The notes: generated by a model not told the origin, from the letters alone. A stretch of 64,000 nt of DNA from Cervus elaphus (GCF_910594005.1 NC_057823.1:61068015-61132014), one strand, 5' to 3'. Counted from the stretch's first letter, positions 34,241 to 45,743 are shown. Translations and numbers: made by a program.

Positions 34241-35148
34241 ACCAGGTGAGTGTGTTGCTATAAAAGTCAAGTGCAAAGAAAATATCAAATGAGGGAAAAA
34301 AAGGTGTTTCTTGACAGTTCCCTGGGAATCACCGCAGGGCTCCTTCTGGGAAGGAAGGGAAACAAGGAGACAGGGTAATAACAGTAGTTCTTTTTCTTTT
34401 TATGTATTGCACTTTGCAATAAAATCATGTTTGACCACAGAGCTTCATCACTGGACCAATGATCTCTGCAGAAAGTCTCTCCTTCTCCTCTGCCACTGCT
34501 GTGCATGCCAACCACACAAAAAACACTCTTCTTGAAAATACATGCACCACATCCATTAAGCATTCCAAACAGTTCAAAATACTGCCTAACCAATAGCTTT
34601 CTTTACCCAACCTGCCCACCACTGCGAAGTCCTTTGTCAAATAATTGCAAGTAAATTAGAGAAAACAGTGTTCATTTTCTTACCAATCAACAGTCAGCAC
34701 AAAGAATACAAAAGCACTCTGAATTAAATGGGAGAGCCTGACTAAAACTGGATGGTTTCTTCCCAGTGTGAATTTTATTAACCTTAAGTGTAAGGTCCAT
34801 GGCATTTCCTATAGTAATAAAAGACTGGATGTTGAACAAGAAGGCCTTAACTTTTTCACTCAGTTTGACTAAACTTCAGATAGACTTCTTATTCCAGACT
34901 ATGGCCTCCCTTTTCTTACAGCATTTTACTTCAGAAAACTTGTAAATTCTTTCTCTGCCCTTTGGGATGTAAGTCTTTTTAAAAGCCTCTTGCTTCAAGC
35001 AAGGATGTCTTCTGCAAGGATGTGGTAGCCCTTTGAAATGCAATCAAGGAAAAGAAAGCCCCCATCTCCCAGTCTCTGTGAGAAAGTGGAAACTTATGGT
35101 CCTATCTTCCGTGGGCACGTTGCTCCAAGTTGTAAAACTACTTTGTCT
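34241..35148. other. Intronic stretch with nothing recognised
   Basis: No gene; overlapping short frames around 34285-34640 on both strands look like chance. Confidence 0.5.
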
Positions 35149-35155
35149 TTCCTTT

Positions 35156-35619
35156 GTTGTCATTCAGTCGCTAAGTCATGTCCGACTGTGACTCCATCAA
35201 CTGCAGCATGTCAGGCTTCCCTGTCCTTCACTACCTCCTGGAGTTTGCTCAAACTCATGCCCATTGAGTAGGTGATGCCATCCACCATCTCATCCTCTGT
35301 CACCCTGTTCTCCTCCTGCCCTCAATCATTTCCAGCATCGGGGGCTTTTCTAATCAGCCAGCTCTTCGCATCAGGTGGCCAAAGTATTGGAGCTTCAGCT
35401 TCAGCATCAGTCCTTCCAATGAATATTCAGGGTTGATTTCCTTTAGAATTGATTGGTTTGGTCTCCTTGCAGTCTAAGGAACTCTCAAGAGTCTTCTTCA
35501 GCACCACAGTTCAAAAGCATCAATTCTTTGGCACTCAGCCTTCTTTATGGTCCAACTCTCACATCTATACACAGCTACTAAAAAATCATAACTTGGACCA
35601 AACTGACCTTTGTCGGCAT
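35156..35619 (-). mobile_element. BovB 3' end fragment
   Basis: Minus-oriented, 464 bp, from TCATTCAGTCGCTAAGTCAT through TATTGGAGCTTCAGCTTCAG to ACCAAACTGACCTTTGTCGG. Flanking duplication TTCCTTT (35149-35155 and 35620-35626). Confidence 0.9.
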
Positions 35620-35626
35620 TCCTTTA

Positions 35627-36329
35627 AATATATGCCATTTCTTTCTAGATTTCTTGGGAAATTGACATACAAACAATAGCCAGACCCTATATAGCAATAA
35701 AACTCTGGCAGTCTCTGTGGTACCAGTCCAGAAAGGTTAGGACTTGTTCAGTGACTGCTAGCTTCCATATTTTCCCCCTCCTGCTGTTAGGGGAAACACT
35801 GACCAAAACCACCCACCCTAACTGCTTCCAACTCAAGACTTACCACAGAAAGCCAAATACACTCCTCAAAGCAATTACATTAGATGCCCCACTTCTTATG
35901 CACTTCCTGCTTTTCTAGGTCAACAATCTCTGATCAGAGCACAGCTAAAGTTCTGTTTCATGACAAGCTTTTCTACTCCCCATCCTGACTTTGAGTCTTT
36001 GCTAAATGCAAGTGACGATGGCTGACTTCCTTGTTACAGCAAGTGCTGAAGAAACAGCCTCCGTTCTCATCCATGTGATCTTTCTTTCCATATTCTAGGT
36101 ATACACCTACCCAGAATACTATATTTTCAAATCAGGTAGAATCTTTTCTGGGGAAGAAAAATTTCTTATTTTTTGGTTTATGTTACTTTGGGTTTTTAAT
36201 AGTAACTTTTCAGGTGGTCCAGCTAACTTTTTTTTTTTAACAGTATGATTTTATTCTTAAAAATCCTTTAAAAAAAACATATGAAATATTTTCATAATAA
36301 GAGCATCAGAGCATCCTGGTGCTCCAGGA
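35627..36329. other. Intronic stretch with nothing recognised
   Basis: A T run at 36231-36239 precedes the MER5 remnant; otherwise nothing. Confidence 0.5.
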
Positions 36330-36495
36330 TCACAAGAGAGCATCAAAATTACCAAGAAATCTTGGTTCAAACACATGGCTGGATTCGCCAACAGAGTTTC
36401 AAGTACATCTGGAATGAGGCCCCAAAAATGCATTTCTAACAAGTTTCTAGGTGATGCTGCTATGGCTGGTCTGGGGACCACATTTTGAGGACCAG
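36330..36495 (-). mobile_element. MER5A-like DNA transposon remnant (hAT)
   Basis: Contains AATGCATTTCTAACAAGTTT, CTAGGTGATGCTGCTATGGC and GGGGACCACATTTTGAGGAC. The orientation is a guess, because this family has similar ends. Confidence 0.65.
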
Positions 36496-36589
36496 CTGAC
36501 CAAGAGCATCGTGAAAGATGCCCTAACCCTCACATCTCCACTGCAAATTACTTTCTTTGTTCCTAGGTTTAGAACTTCCTGCTTGGAAG

Positions 36590-36850
36590 TGCGGAGACTG
36601 TGACATTGATTAAACTCCTATTACATAGCAAGCAACACACTAAGGACAGTTTTAACATTGGCTCATTTAATCTTCACAATAACTATGTAATCTATAGCAT
36701 GATGCCCTCTTTTCAGAACAGACTGGTGCTCAGCATGGTAAGGAGACTTAAGATCCTACTTAAGATCAAGTAATAGACCTGGGATTATAAACCTACACAT
36801 TCTGATTCCAAGATCAGTGCTTTACCCACTAAATGTTAAATGTGCTCATT
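36590..36850 (+). repeat. MIR SINE remnant
   Basis: ACTCCTATTACATAGCAAGC, TGGCTCATTTAATCTTCACA and AGATCAGTGCTTTACCCACT follow MIR order. Confidence 0.75.
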
Positions 36851-37986
36851 TGAAATTGAATAAATTTCCTTTTAAGACAAAAAAGACAAGCTAAAGTTTT
36901 ACTGTGTATCTAGAAACCTAGAATCAAACATGTTGATGATGACAGCTTAATATGCCTTTTAAAAATATGCTGGCTATAGAAAATGCCAGGGAAAAAATTC
37001 ACACAGATGGAAATTATGCTTAATGGATTTTCTATGCAATTCTAAAAGCACTACTTTTGATTGTTTTTGAAGACCTTATAGAGGAAGGTGGGAGGGTGAG
37101 GGTGGGGGTTAGTACATAAGGGAAGCAGGCTAGGTATCTTTCAAATGCCAACACGTGGAGGAAAATTCTTATGGCAAGCTCTAAATAGACTTTTCCAGAG
37201 CCTCAAAGATCACACACATTGAGAATGAGAAAAACTTCAAAGCCCAAAGAGGATCTGTCTGTATGGCGTATAATAGAGTTCAAAGCTGCAAGGAATACAA
37301 AAGATATCAGGATCAAAGACACGGTGCTCCAAGGCCATGTCTGGATGTAAAGCCAAGCCAGAACTGATGTGACAAGATTCTCACTGCTGCACAGTGTGTT
37401 AACTACCAGGGCTTCCATTCTTCCAGGAAATAAAATGCTAGATGACAGTTGCCAGTAAGTTATACCTTAGAGGTGAGTCTCACTTTAAGAAAACCTATTC
37501 TTCCAAAACTGGAACTCAGCAAACAGTTCCAGAGATAGATCTTTTTTTTTTTCTTTCCCATATGTTATTTCTTCTCTGGTTTGTTTTACAAACATCTCTT
37601 TGCCCACATTTGCTCAGGGTATAGAAATATTCATCAGGTACAGAAAGGCCTTCCTTTGGAGTAAAACACATGGCATGTTTTCAGTATTTAGCTGATCATT
37701 TACTTCCTTGAAATTATTCTTATTGTTATGAGAATCCATCCCCGGGAAAAATATGGACCACATGGAATCTCTCTACCATGGTCAATCATTTACCAGAAAG
37801 ATAAGGCCTCAAGGAAAAGCGGAATTTCCCCTCCTCTGATAACGTCTTGCTCCCCATTGCTCTGTCACTGGGCCCCACTGCTAATGAATCCAGCTCTGCA
37901 CATTTTGCCGTGGTTCTGCTTGTATAGTAAGTATTATGATTTCCTGTCTCACCTCTGTTTCTGACAATATAAAAATCTTAAGTTCT
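36851..37986. other. Intronic stretch, mostly unrecognised
   Basis: Contains a G-rich run near 37.1 kb and otherwise unique-looking sequence. Confidence 0.5.
37090..37108 (+). other. G-quadruplex motif
   Basis: GGGAGGGTGAGGGTGGGGG fits four G runs with loops of 1-3 bases. It is on the template strand relative to HTR4. Confidence 0.75.
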
Positions 37987-38185
37987 GATGAAAGAAGAAA
38001 TTGCTTAGCATTACTCTACTGCAGAAGTAGCCAAACAATGGCCAATGGACCAAATTCAGCCCACTGTCAGTTTTTGTAAATAAAAGTTCATTGAAACACA
38101 GGCACATTCAACTGCTTATGTATTTTCTATGACTGCTTTCCACTATAAAGGCAGGGTTGAGTAATTACAGCAGCAACAGTATGGC
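37987..38185 (+). repeat. Inverted duplication, left copy
   Basis: 199 bp matching 40575-40772 in reverse complement at roughly 95% by eye. It includes about 34 bp (GATGAAAGAAGAAATTGCTT...) that precede the transposon end, so the pair is a copied locus and not two transposon insertions. Confidence 0.9.
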
Positions 38186-38240
38186 CTACAAAAGGTGAAA
38201 CTATGTTTTGACCCTTTATGAAACAAGTTTGATGACCCCA
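38020..38240 (+). mobile_element. Non-autonomous hAT-type DNA transposon
   Basis: GCAGAAGTAGCCAAACAATG start, TTTTGTAAATAAAAGTTCAT, CTGCTTTCCACTATAAAGGC, ending near AAGTTTGATGACCCC; these match a common mammalian MER element (family name not certain). Confidence 0.6.
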
Positions 38241-38439
38241 CTTTTTTGGAACCAGAGATATGTTAGGTCTAAAGAAGAACATGGGAGAGACACGAAGACT
38301 TTCTATTTAATTGGGGGTGATTCATTCCTCTCGATTTTCTCACTAAGTGAGAAACAATATCATTCCAGTTGACCAAGCCAGAAGCTAGGCATCTTTCCCC
38401 ATTTCTTCTCCTTTACCTAAGTTGTTATCTACTTTGAGT

Positions 38440-38570
38440 ATCTCCCCTTTTTTTTCTTTTGGCTCTGTGGCATGTGAGATTCTAGGTGCCCCAAAAAAGG
38501 ACTGAACCCATTCCCTCTGCAGTGCGGATGTGGAGTCTTAACCACTGGACCACCAGGGTGGTCCGTTGAG
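38440..38570 (-). mobile_element. CHR-type SINE fragment
   Basis: Complement: GACCACCCTGGTGGTCCAGT, GGTTAAGACTCCACATCCGC head; the plus strand shows TTTTGGCTCTGTGGCATGTG at the far end. Confidence 0.8.
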
Positions 38571-38631
38571 TATCTGCTAAGTCTCTTCACTTCTCTCCAG
38601 TCCACTGTCAGTACTTTAAGCTCCACCTATT

Positions 38632-38805
38632 TTGCACCAGGGCCCAGTTTCATGGAAGACAATTTTCCCATGGACCGGATGGTGGAGGTGGATGGTTTCG
38701 GGATGACTCCAGCACATTACATTAGTTGTGCACTTTATTTCTATCATCAGCTTCACCTCAGATCATTATGCTTTAGGTCCCTGAGGTTGGGACCCCTGCT
38801 CTAAC
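38632..38805 (-). mobile_element. DNA transposon remnant (hAT-like)
   Basis: GCACCAGGGCCCAGTTTCAT, GGTTTCGGGATGACTCCAGC and the terminal GAGGTTGGGACCCCTGCT match a familiar mammalian MER element with CAGGGGTCCCCAACC-type ends. Internally deleted; strand uncertain. Confidence 0.55.
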
Positions 38806-38819
38806 GGAAGCTTTCTGTC

Positions 38820-39775
38820 ATCTTCATTTGCCTAGACTACTACAAGCAGTACTGTCTGCTCTGTCCTCAGCTGCCAGTCAATTAGACATGTTCAAAACTG
38901 AACTCTTGATTTCCCTCACCTCAAACCTGCTTCTTGTCTCAACTAGCAGCAAGTATATTGTTGCTCAGGCCAAACCTTGGAGTAATTCCTAACAAGTTTC
39001 TCTCTCAGACCTCACATATGTCAACAAACCCTGTTAGCTCTAATTTAAAAATGTTTTCTGATTCTGGCTCTTTTCCAGCTCTTCTGCCACCCTAATTTAA
39101 ACTACATCATGCCTTACCTGGGTGATGGCAAAGGCTCCCAACTGCGTTCCTGCTTCCACCATCTTCTGTATATAACCTTCTCTTCAAGCAGTAGACAGAT
39201 CAAGCTTTGCAATATGTTTAGGGTGGAACATACCACTGTCCTACTCACTACCCTTGAGATGCCTTGTCATCACACTCAATAATACCCAGAGCCTTTACCT
39301 TTGCCCAAATAGCTCTATAAGGTTGGATCTTGGCTGCTTCTATGATCTCAGCTCTTGCCACTCTCTCCTTTTCCCAGGCTGCTCCTGCCATGAAGGCTTC
39401 CTCATCATTCCCTAAAGGAGCCAAATAGGCTCCCCTTTTAGGGTCTCTCATTTGATGCTGCCTCCGTCTGGATCTCTTTATCCCAAGGGATCACTTCATT
39501 CAGGTCCATGCTCAGATTCATTCCTAAAGAGAGGGTTTTCCTGACTTCCATATTGAAAACAGGACCTCTCACTCTATTCCTGTCTTGTAGTTTTGATTTT
39601 CACAGCTGTTACCTAGTATGCCCTCCCACACACTAGAATGGCTTGATTGAAATCTCATTGAAAGCAGGAACTTACTCTGCTATGTCTATAGATGTTGATG
39701 TATTTCTAGTACCTAAAACAGTGCCTTGCACATACAAATACTAGAAAAGTATTTGTGGAATAAATGAATGAATGG
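38820..39775 (+). repeat. L2 LINE remnants
   Basis: CCAAACCTTGGAGTAATTCC, GGATCTCTTTATCCCAAGG and AGTGCCTTGCACATACAAAT with GAATAAATGAATGAATG are L2 3' landmarks. The minus-strand frame 39248-39451 is antisense L2. Confidence 0.6.
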
Positions 39776-39968
39776 AGTCACCTTTCATTGGTCATCTCTG
39801 CCTTGACTCTTTCTCTTCCCTCCGATTGTCAGCACTGAAGTCAAAATGTTTTTTTCTATATTTTTCAAAAAGGAATTAGCCCGTAGTCTCATTGTAATTT
39901 TGGTAAAATATCAAATTTGACCTCATTTAACCCAGTCCCTACTTAGTTCTCCAGCTTTATTTCTGACA

Positions 39969-40161
39969 TGAGTGCATGCATGCTCAGTTGCTCAGTCATG
40001 TCTAACTCTTTGAAACCCTATGAACTTATAGCCTGCCAGGTTCTTCTGTCCATGGGATTTTCCTGGCAAGAATACTGGAGTAGGTTGCCATTACCTGCTC
40101 CAGAGGATCTTCCCATCCCAGGGATCAAACCCATGTCGCCTGTGTCTCCTGCATTGCAGGA
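39969..40161 (-). mobile_element. Bov-tA SINE
   Basis: Minus-oriented copy with a perfect 12 bp duplication TTATTTCTGACA (39957-39968 and 40162-40173). The head is partly missing at its right end. Confidence 0.94.
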
Positions 40162-40199
40162 TTATTTCTGACACTGCTCCATAACTCTACCAGAGGAAA

Positions 40200-40500
40200 G
40201 TACTCAAATGCCCACAAAGGGAGCTGGGACACACTTCTTAAGCCCCACCTCTCTTTCCCCTCCTTTACCTGGCAGGCTCTTTTATGTCCATTGATACTCA
40301 ATTAAACGTATTCTCTGGGAAGTCATCCCACCCCTGACTCCAAGAACTTCTTCTTTCTACATGCTTTATAGCACTTCATCATGGCTTTTATCACACTATA
40401 TTTTAATTATTCATTTAAATATATGTCACCACAACCATATTATCTTACTCATTTTGGTATCCATATTGCCTAGCACAACAAATATTTACCAAACAAGTTA
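40200..40500 (+). repeat. L2 LINE 3' remnant
   Basis: CTCTGGGAAGTCATCCCACC, TTTATAGCACTTCATCATGG, ATCACACTATATTTTAATTA and GCCTAGCACAACAAATATTT follow the L2 end. Confidence 0.65.
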
Positions 40501-40534
40501 AAAAGATATGTATGTTAGCCGTTACTTGAAAGAA

Positions 40535-40576
40535 ATTTAAACTCCAGCAATCACCATAAATTTAAACTCCAGCAGC
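40535..40576. repeat. Short tandem duplication at a junction
   Basis: AAATTTAAACTCCAGCA occurs twice in 37 bp, the second copy ending exactly where the inverted duplication begins. Confidence 0.85.
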
Positions 40577-40772
40577 CATACTGTTGCTGCTATAATTACT
40601 CAACCCTGCCTTTATAGTGGAAAGCAGTTATAGAAAATACATAAGCAGTTGAGTGTGCCTGCGTTTCAATGAACTTTTATTTACAAAACTGACAATTGGC
40701 TGAATTTGGTCCATTGGCCATTGTTTGGCTACTTCTGCAGTAGAGTAATGCTAAGCAATTTCTTCTTTCATC
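40575..40772 (-). repeat. Inverted duplication, right copy
   Basis: Reverse complement of 37987-38185. It stops at AGTATGGC inside the transposon, whereas the left copy continues to the transposon end, so the right copy is the derived one. Confidence 0.9.
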
Positions 40773-40779
40773 TGAAAGA

Positions 40780-41425
40780 AGTTTTTTTTTTTTTCTTAAA
40801 CTTAACAGGTCTATTTAATCCTACATCTAAACCACTCCCTGAGTCAGGAGTATTAGGGTCATCAATCATCTCTTTGAATTACAACATGCAATTGCTAACA
40901 TTACAGATTACCAAATAGTTTGCTAGTTTCTCCAGTGAATAATAGAAGCCTTTCCCACAATTTGCTCTGAAGGCTAACAATACTTCCAAACCTATTTCCT
41001 AGAACAACACTTCTAAATATATTTTCTAGTCATTTCCTATGCCCTGAAGCTATTGTAAGCAGTAAATAAGAAAATACATGTAAAACACTTGAGATATTGC
41101 CTGGCATATACTACATGCCCAATACATGTTAGCTATTAGTATTCTTCTTTTCTGTTCATTTTGAAAATGCACAAATGGCATTTACATTTTTCCTGGTCCT
41201 CAAGCTCATAGGACTGCAAGAAAGTCTGGTCGATGACTGATCACTATGACAGCATGTTGTAATTTGGCTGGAGGCTGTTGAAATAACAAGTAAAAATAGA
41301 GTCCAGAGATGAGATATAGTAAGAATGCACTGGAGTTCTTCCAGACAGAGCTAGTAGAAAAGCAAATGTGATTGAACAGAGAAGGAAAAAAAATATGCTG
41401 AAAGTTCACAGACGTGGAGATAGAG
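40780..41425. other. Intronic stretch with nothing recognised
   Basis: A poly-T run near 40782-40795; no gene. GCCTGGCATATACTACATGC at 41100-41120 may be an L2 end. Confidence 0.5.
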
Positions 41426-41430
41426 TTTGG

Positions 41431-41637
41431 AAGTTTCCTTGGTTGCTCAGCAGTAGAGAATCTGCCTGCCAATGTAGGAGACATAGGTTTAATCCCTGGG
41501 TCAGAAAGATCCCCTGGAGAAGGAAATGGAAACCCACTCCAGTATTCTTGCCTAGAGAATCCCATGGACAGAGGAGCCAGGTGGGTTATATTCCATGGAG
41601 TTGCCAAAGAGTTGGATATGACTTAGTGACTAAAGAA
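41431..41637 (+). mobile_element. Bov-tA SINE
   Basis: GTTTCCTTGGTTGCTCAGCA head, TTTAATCCCTGGGTCAG box, Bov-A body ending ATGACTTAGTGACTAAAGAA. Confidence 0.92.
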
Positions 41638-41639
41638 CA

Positions 41640-42059
41640 AAGACATACAAATGTAAGGAGTAAGAATTTGGATGCATACAGAGCTACCATAAGCATAAAA
41701 TAAGTGGGGGATATCTAACATCTTGATAAGCATGAGGACTTTGAAGAGAAAGGCTCTGCGTTCAAGTTCACCATCACACAAGCACACTCATTCACACCTC
41801 CATGAACACAACCCAAAAGAGCAGGCTGGGCAGTGATGGGGATAAAGGAAGCCAGGTAGAGAGTAACTGTGGCATCAACCAAGGATAGACAGGTCACAGT
41901 TAGCCTCTCCACCTGGATACTACTAGACATTCTAGAGCTTATAAGGTCAGATCATTTAAAAACGACTGCTGGGATTTCCCACTTGTCAACCTAAGAACTG
42001 CACTGTATTACAATTCATAAATGCATGTCCAGATTATACTATGACAAATGTAAAAAGAA
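41640..42059. other. Intronic stretch with nothing recognised
   Basis: No gene or nameable repeat. Confidence 0.5.
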
Positions 42060-42400
42060 TCTTAAAGACATTCATGCTCCAATTACTCCACTTCTAAGAA
42101 TTTAACCTTAAAAACATATTAGAACTGCAATTAAAGATTTATGTATGAGTCATAACCATATTGCTTATAATTAGGAAAATTGGAGACAACCTAAATCTAA
42201 ATTTGAGCATCAGTTACATCAACAATTTCATATTTATTTAATATTTACAAAGCCATTAAAATCCAGGATTGAAAATAATATTTAACAACAGGGGAAAGTT
42301 TTCATTAATATTATTCAGTGCTAAAAGCAAGTACATTTTTTAAATAAAAATGTATCTTTACATAAAGGTCCAGAAAAATAACATTGAGAGATTGATTTGT
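42060..42400 (+). mobile_element. Old L1 3' remnant
   Basis: CCAATTACTCCACTTCTAAG, AACATATTAGAACTGCAATT, TTATAATTAGGAAAATTGGA and AACCTAAATCTAAATTTGAG follow L1 ORF2 C-terminal order, much decayed. Confidence 0.6.
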
Positions 42401-43205
42401 GACCTTTTTCTTAATACCACAAAAAAGACTAGAAGAAATGAGTAGTTATCTTTCTCCTCTGTCCCAAGAAGAAAACTAAAATTTGTGTTTTGAATTATTA
42501 GCAACGTTGGTTATGGGTTTTTTAAGTGGCAGAGTTGAAGGCAGCAGTTTCTAGTATGAGAGCATAGCCACCTGACCTAAAGGCAGAAGTAGCCAACTAC
42601 GGAGGAAGGAAGGTTTGAAGAGCCATAACAAGGAGAAAGCAGGTATTTGTAGCTCTTCCAAGAAGAGCTAGAAGGAACACCATACTCCATCTCAGCATCC
42701 ATGGAGACCAATGGCTGTAATCAATGTCAACTTGATATGGAAGCAGCAAAACCACCTTTCTTCCAGGGACCAGGTAAAAGTGGACAACTAGCCTGGTGTG
42801 GTAATCAGAGTGGACTAGAAAGTAAAAGGCCAAGCTTGTCCCATCAAGTGGAAGAAGTCCACCAAATGTCTGAGATTCCATTTCTCCCTGAAACCCACTA
42901 GAGGGCTTCATTAAAAAGTTAACCAATTTAGAGATTACAAGAAATGAGGCATTTCTTATACTTGAATTTTGTAAAATTCCTTCCAATACTTTATTTTCCT
43001 TCATGACATTTATCTAACATATTGCCTGTTTCTTTGCTTGGTTGTGTAATACTACTGACTGTATCTCCCACCCCACCCCCACCCTTCAGAAGACTGTAAA
43101 CATCATGAAAGCAGAGCCTTTGTTTTCCTGGCGCATAGTGGGTACTCAACAAATATTTGTTTAAGGTAAGGAATAAACGATGCTATAAGATTATCTTGGA
43201 TTCAT
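42401..43205. other. Intronic stretch; L2 end at its right
   Basis: The minus-strand open frame 43004-42597 (135 codons) has no recognised domain. GCATAGTGGGTACTCAACAA near 43134-43153 is an L2 end. Confidence 0.45.
43067..43084 (-). other. G-quadruplex motif on HTR4 sense strand
   Basis: Plus strand CCCACCCCACCCCCACCC gives four G runs with one-base loops on the minus strand, so it would be present in HTR4 pre-mRNA. Confidence 0.7.
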
Positions 43206-43822
43206 GGTTACACCACTTGCTACCATAAAGCCTTAGTTCACTCAGGCTTCCATAACAAAATACCACAGGCTGAGTGGATTAAACAACAAAAATTTATTCT
43301 ATCATAGTTCTGGAGGCTGAGAAGTCCAAGATGCAGAAACCAGCAGATCAGTTTCTGGTGAAAACTCTCTTCTAAACTTGCAAAAGGCTGCCTTCTCTGT
43401 GTGTCTTTACACAGTGAAGAGAGAGCAAGATATCTGGTTTCTCTTCTTAAAAGGGCACTAACCCAAGCCCAGCAGGGCTTCCCTAGTGGCGCAGAGGTTA
43501 AAGTGTCTGCCTGCCACGCAGGAGACCGGAGTTTGATCGCTGGGTCAGGAAGTTCCCCTGGAGAAGGAAATGGCAACTGACTCCAGTATTCTTGCCTGGA
43601 GAATCCCATGGACGGAGGAGCCTGATGGGTTACAGTCCATGGGGTCGCAAAAGATCGGACATGACTGAGGGACTTCACATTCACATCATCAACCCCACCA
43701 TGAGGGACTCTTCTAAATCTAATTATCATTATTTCCCAAAGGGTGTCATCACCAAATACCACCACACTGGGGGGATCAGGGCTTCAACATATGAATGGGA
43801 GGAGACAAAATTCAATCTGTAA
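43206..43822 (-). mobile_element. MLT1-type LTR split by a SINE
   Basis: Complement begins TGTTACAGATTGAATTTTGT and has CATTCATATGTTGAAGCCCT, the MLT1 5' end. The far end reads GTTATGGAAGCCTGAGTGAA on that strand. A Bov-tA insertion at 43473-43690 interrupts it. Confidence 0.88.
43473..43690 (+). mobile_element. Bov-tA SINE nested in MLT1 LTR
   Basis: GGCTTCCCTAGTGGCGCAGA head, GTTTGATCGCTGGGTCAGG box, Bov-A body with GTCGCAAAAGATCGGACATG. Confidence 0.93.
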
Positions 43823-43829
43823 CAAATAA

Positions 43830-44727
43830 CATGTAGTTATTTATTTTGACCAAACTACTGCTTTCAGGTACTTTAATAATCTACTTACAAATCAAACATG
43901 CTATCTTTTTCACAAAGACTTTACATATTTTATTTCCAAATAAAATTATATTTGAATGAAAGTAAAAACAGGGAGGAAAAAAATAAAAACAGGGAGAGAA
44001 GGAGAGCTATGTAAGCATATAAATACATATATACAATTAAATTCAGAGGTTATGGTCATTTGAATGTACAACCAATTGTCAATCATAAATGTTTTGGGTG
44101 GAGGACTAGAAGATAATGGGAGACTTTTTCCTTTGGGATATTATTGGAATTTGAAATGACAAGAATAGATTTATGTATTACTTGCTCAACTGAAGAATAA
44201 GGAAGTACTACCCCCTCTGCTGTGAATCTCATCTTGTACTTCTCAACCACAACATTTCTTACTTCACACTAGAAGGTTAACATATTGTTCTTGCCAAATA
44301 AGTCATACATGACAGCATTAATTTCTCTAAGCAGTTGGGTGTGAGCTCTGCTGTGATTAGAAAACAAACAAATTCACTGACTCAACTAGACTTGGCCCAG
44401 GAATGTTAGCTAAGCTATAGGCATATGTTTGCTCATTTGTTAACCCAGCCATCCCTTTGTCTACTCAGTTATTTGTGTATGCATTCAACAGAATATGTGA
44501 GGGGCTTTGCTATTTCAGTCACTGAGAAGAGAGAGCAGGCATGATTCCCTCCCTCGGAAAGCTCAGAGGCTATCAGAGCAGACAGACATGAATCCAACTA
44601 TGTGTATACATCAAATTGCAGCTGCTATAAAAGTGGAGGCTATGAGAAGAGATGTATGTAGTGGTGCTAACTTTGTTGCCAGATCAGCAAACACTTCCCT
44701 GAAGGTGTGGTCATTGAGCTGCAATTT
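43830..44727. other. Intronic stretch with nothing recognised
   Basis: AT-rich; no gene. Confidence 0.5.
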
Positions 44728-44741
44728 AAAGGGGGAACAGG

Positions 44742-44975
44742 CCGGAGCACTTGTCTCATGCATCCCACCTGGGCTGGTGATCTGTTTCACCATAGATAGT
44801 ATACATGCTGTTCTTTTGAAATATCCCACCCTCACATTCTCCCACAAAGTTCAAAAGTCTGTTCTGTATTTCTGTGTCTCTTTTTCTGTTTTGCATATAG
44901 GGTATGACAAAACCCACTGGGAAAAAAAAAAAAAAACTCAACATTCAGAAAACTAAAAAAAATAAATAAATAAAT
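44742..44975. mobile_element. Short L1 insertion with internal inversion
   Basis: 44742-44902 is L1 3' UTR in reverse orientation (GAGCACTTGTCTCATGCATC, CTGGGCTGGTGATCTGTTTC, TTTTTCTGTTTTGCATATAG). Then comes TATGACAAAACCCACT, which matches the L1 3' end in forward orientation, a run of A, a piece matching BovB (CTCAACATTCAGAAAACTAA), and an A/AAAT tail. A perfect 14 bp duplication AAAGGGGGAACAGG flanks it (44728-44741 and 44976-44989), so it arrived as one event. Confidence 0.85.
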
Positions 44976-45017
44976 AAAGGGGGAACAGGAGTTAACTTAA
45001 ACAGGTAGGAAATGTTA

Positions 45018-45228
45018 GGGGGGCTTCCCTGGTGGCTCAGTTGATAAAGAATCCACCTGCAATGCAGGAGACCTGGGTTTGATCCCTGGGTTGGGAAGAT
45101 TCCCTGAAGCAGGGCATGGTAGCCTACTCCAGTATTCTTGCCTGGAGAATCCCCATGGACAGATGAGCCTGGCAGGCTACATGGGGTCGCAAAGAGTAGG
45201 ACACGACTGAGCGACTCAGCACAGCACA
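45018..45228 (+). mobile_element. Bov-tA SINE
   Basis: GGCTTCCCTGGTGGCTCAGT head, GTTTGATCCCTGGGTTGGGA box, Bov-A body with GGACACGACTGAGCGACTCA. Confidence 0.94.
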
Positions 45229-45450
45229 AGGTTGGAAGTGTAGCAGTGAAAGCAATATGATGTATTCTAGCAGGTGAAAGAAGACCACCTTAACTGGAGT
45301 GCTGGGATCCAGGGGAGCCACCAGCAGTTGGGGTCAACAAGGGTCAGATCAGAAGGGGACCACAGACTGGGCTAAGTATTTAAGTCTTCATTATGAGTTC
45401 AGTGGAGTCACCAACTGTCTAAAGAAAGTTGGCATAAAGGATGGCATGAT

Positions 45451-45743
45451 CAGGACTTCTTGGTGGTACAGTGGGTGGGAATCCTTCTGCCAATGCAAGG
45501 AACATGGGTTCAATCCCTGGTCTGGGAAGATTCCACACACCTTGGAGCAGCTAAAGCCCATGTGCTACAAATATTGAGTCTGTGTGTTGCAACTACTGAA
45601 GCTCGCGTGCCTAGAGCCTGTGCTCCATAACAAGAGAAGCCACCCCAATGTATCACAACAAAGAGTAGTCACTGCTCACCACAACTACAGAAAACCCTTG
45701 TGCAGCAATGAAGATCCAGCACAAGCAAAAAAAAAAAAAAAAT
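45451..45743 (+). mobile_element. CHR-type SINE, near full length
   Basis: GGACTTCTTGGTGGTACAGT head, GGTTCAATCCCTGGTCTGGG box, then the CHR body (GCAGCTAAAGCCCATGTGCT, AGAGAAGCCACCCCAATG, CAGCAATGAAGATCCAGCAC) and a poly(A) tail. Confidence 0.92.

Noticed and set aside
42597..43004. Minus-strand frame of 135 codons
   Set aside because: No recognised domain and no neighbouring exon or splice signals; kept as chance.
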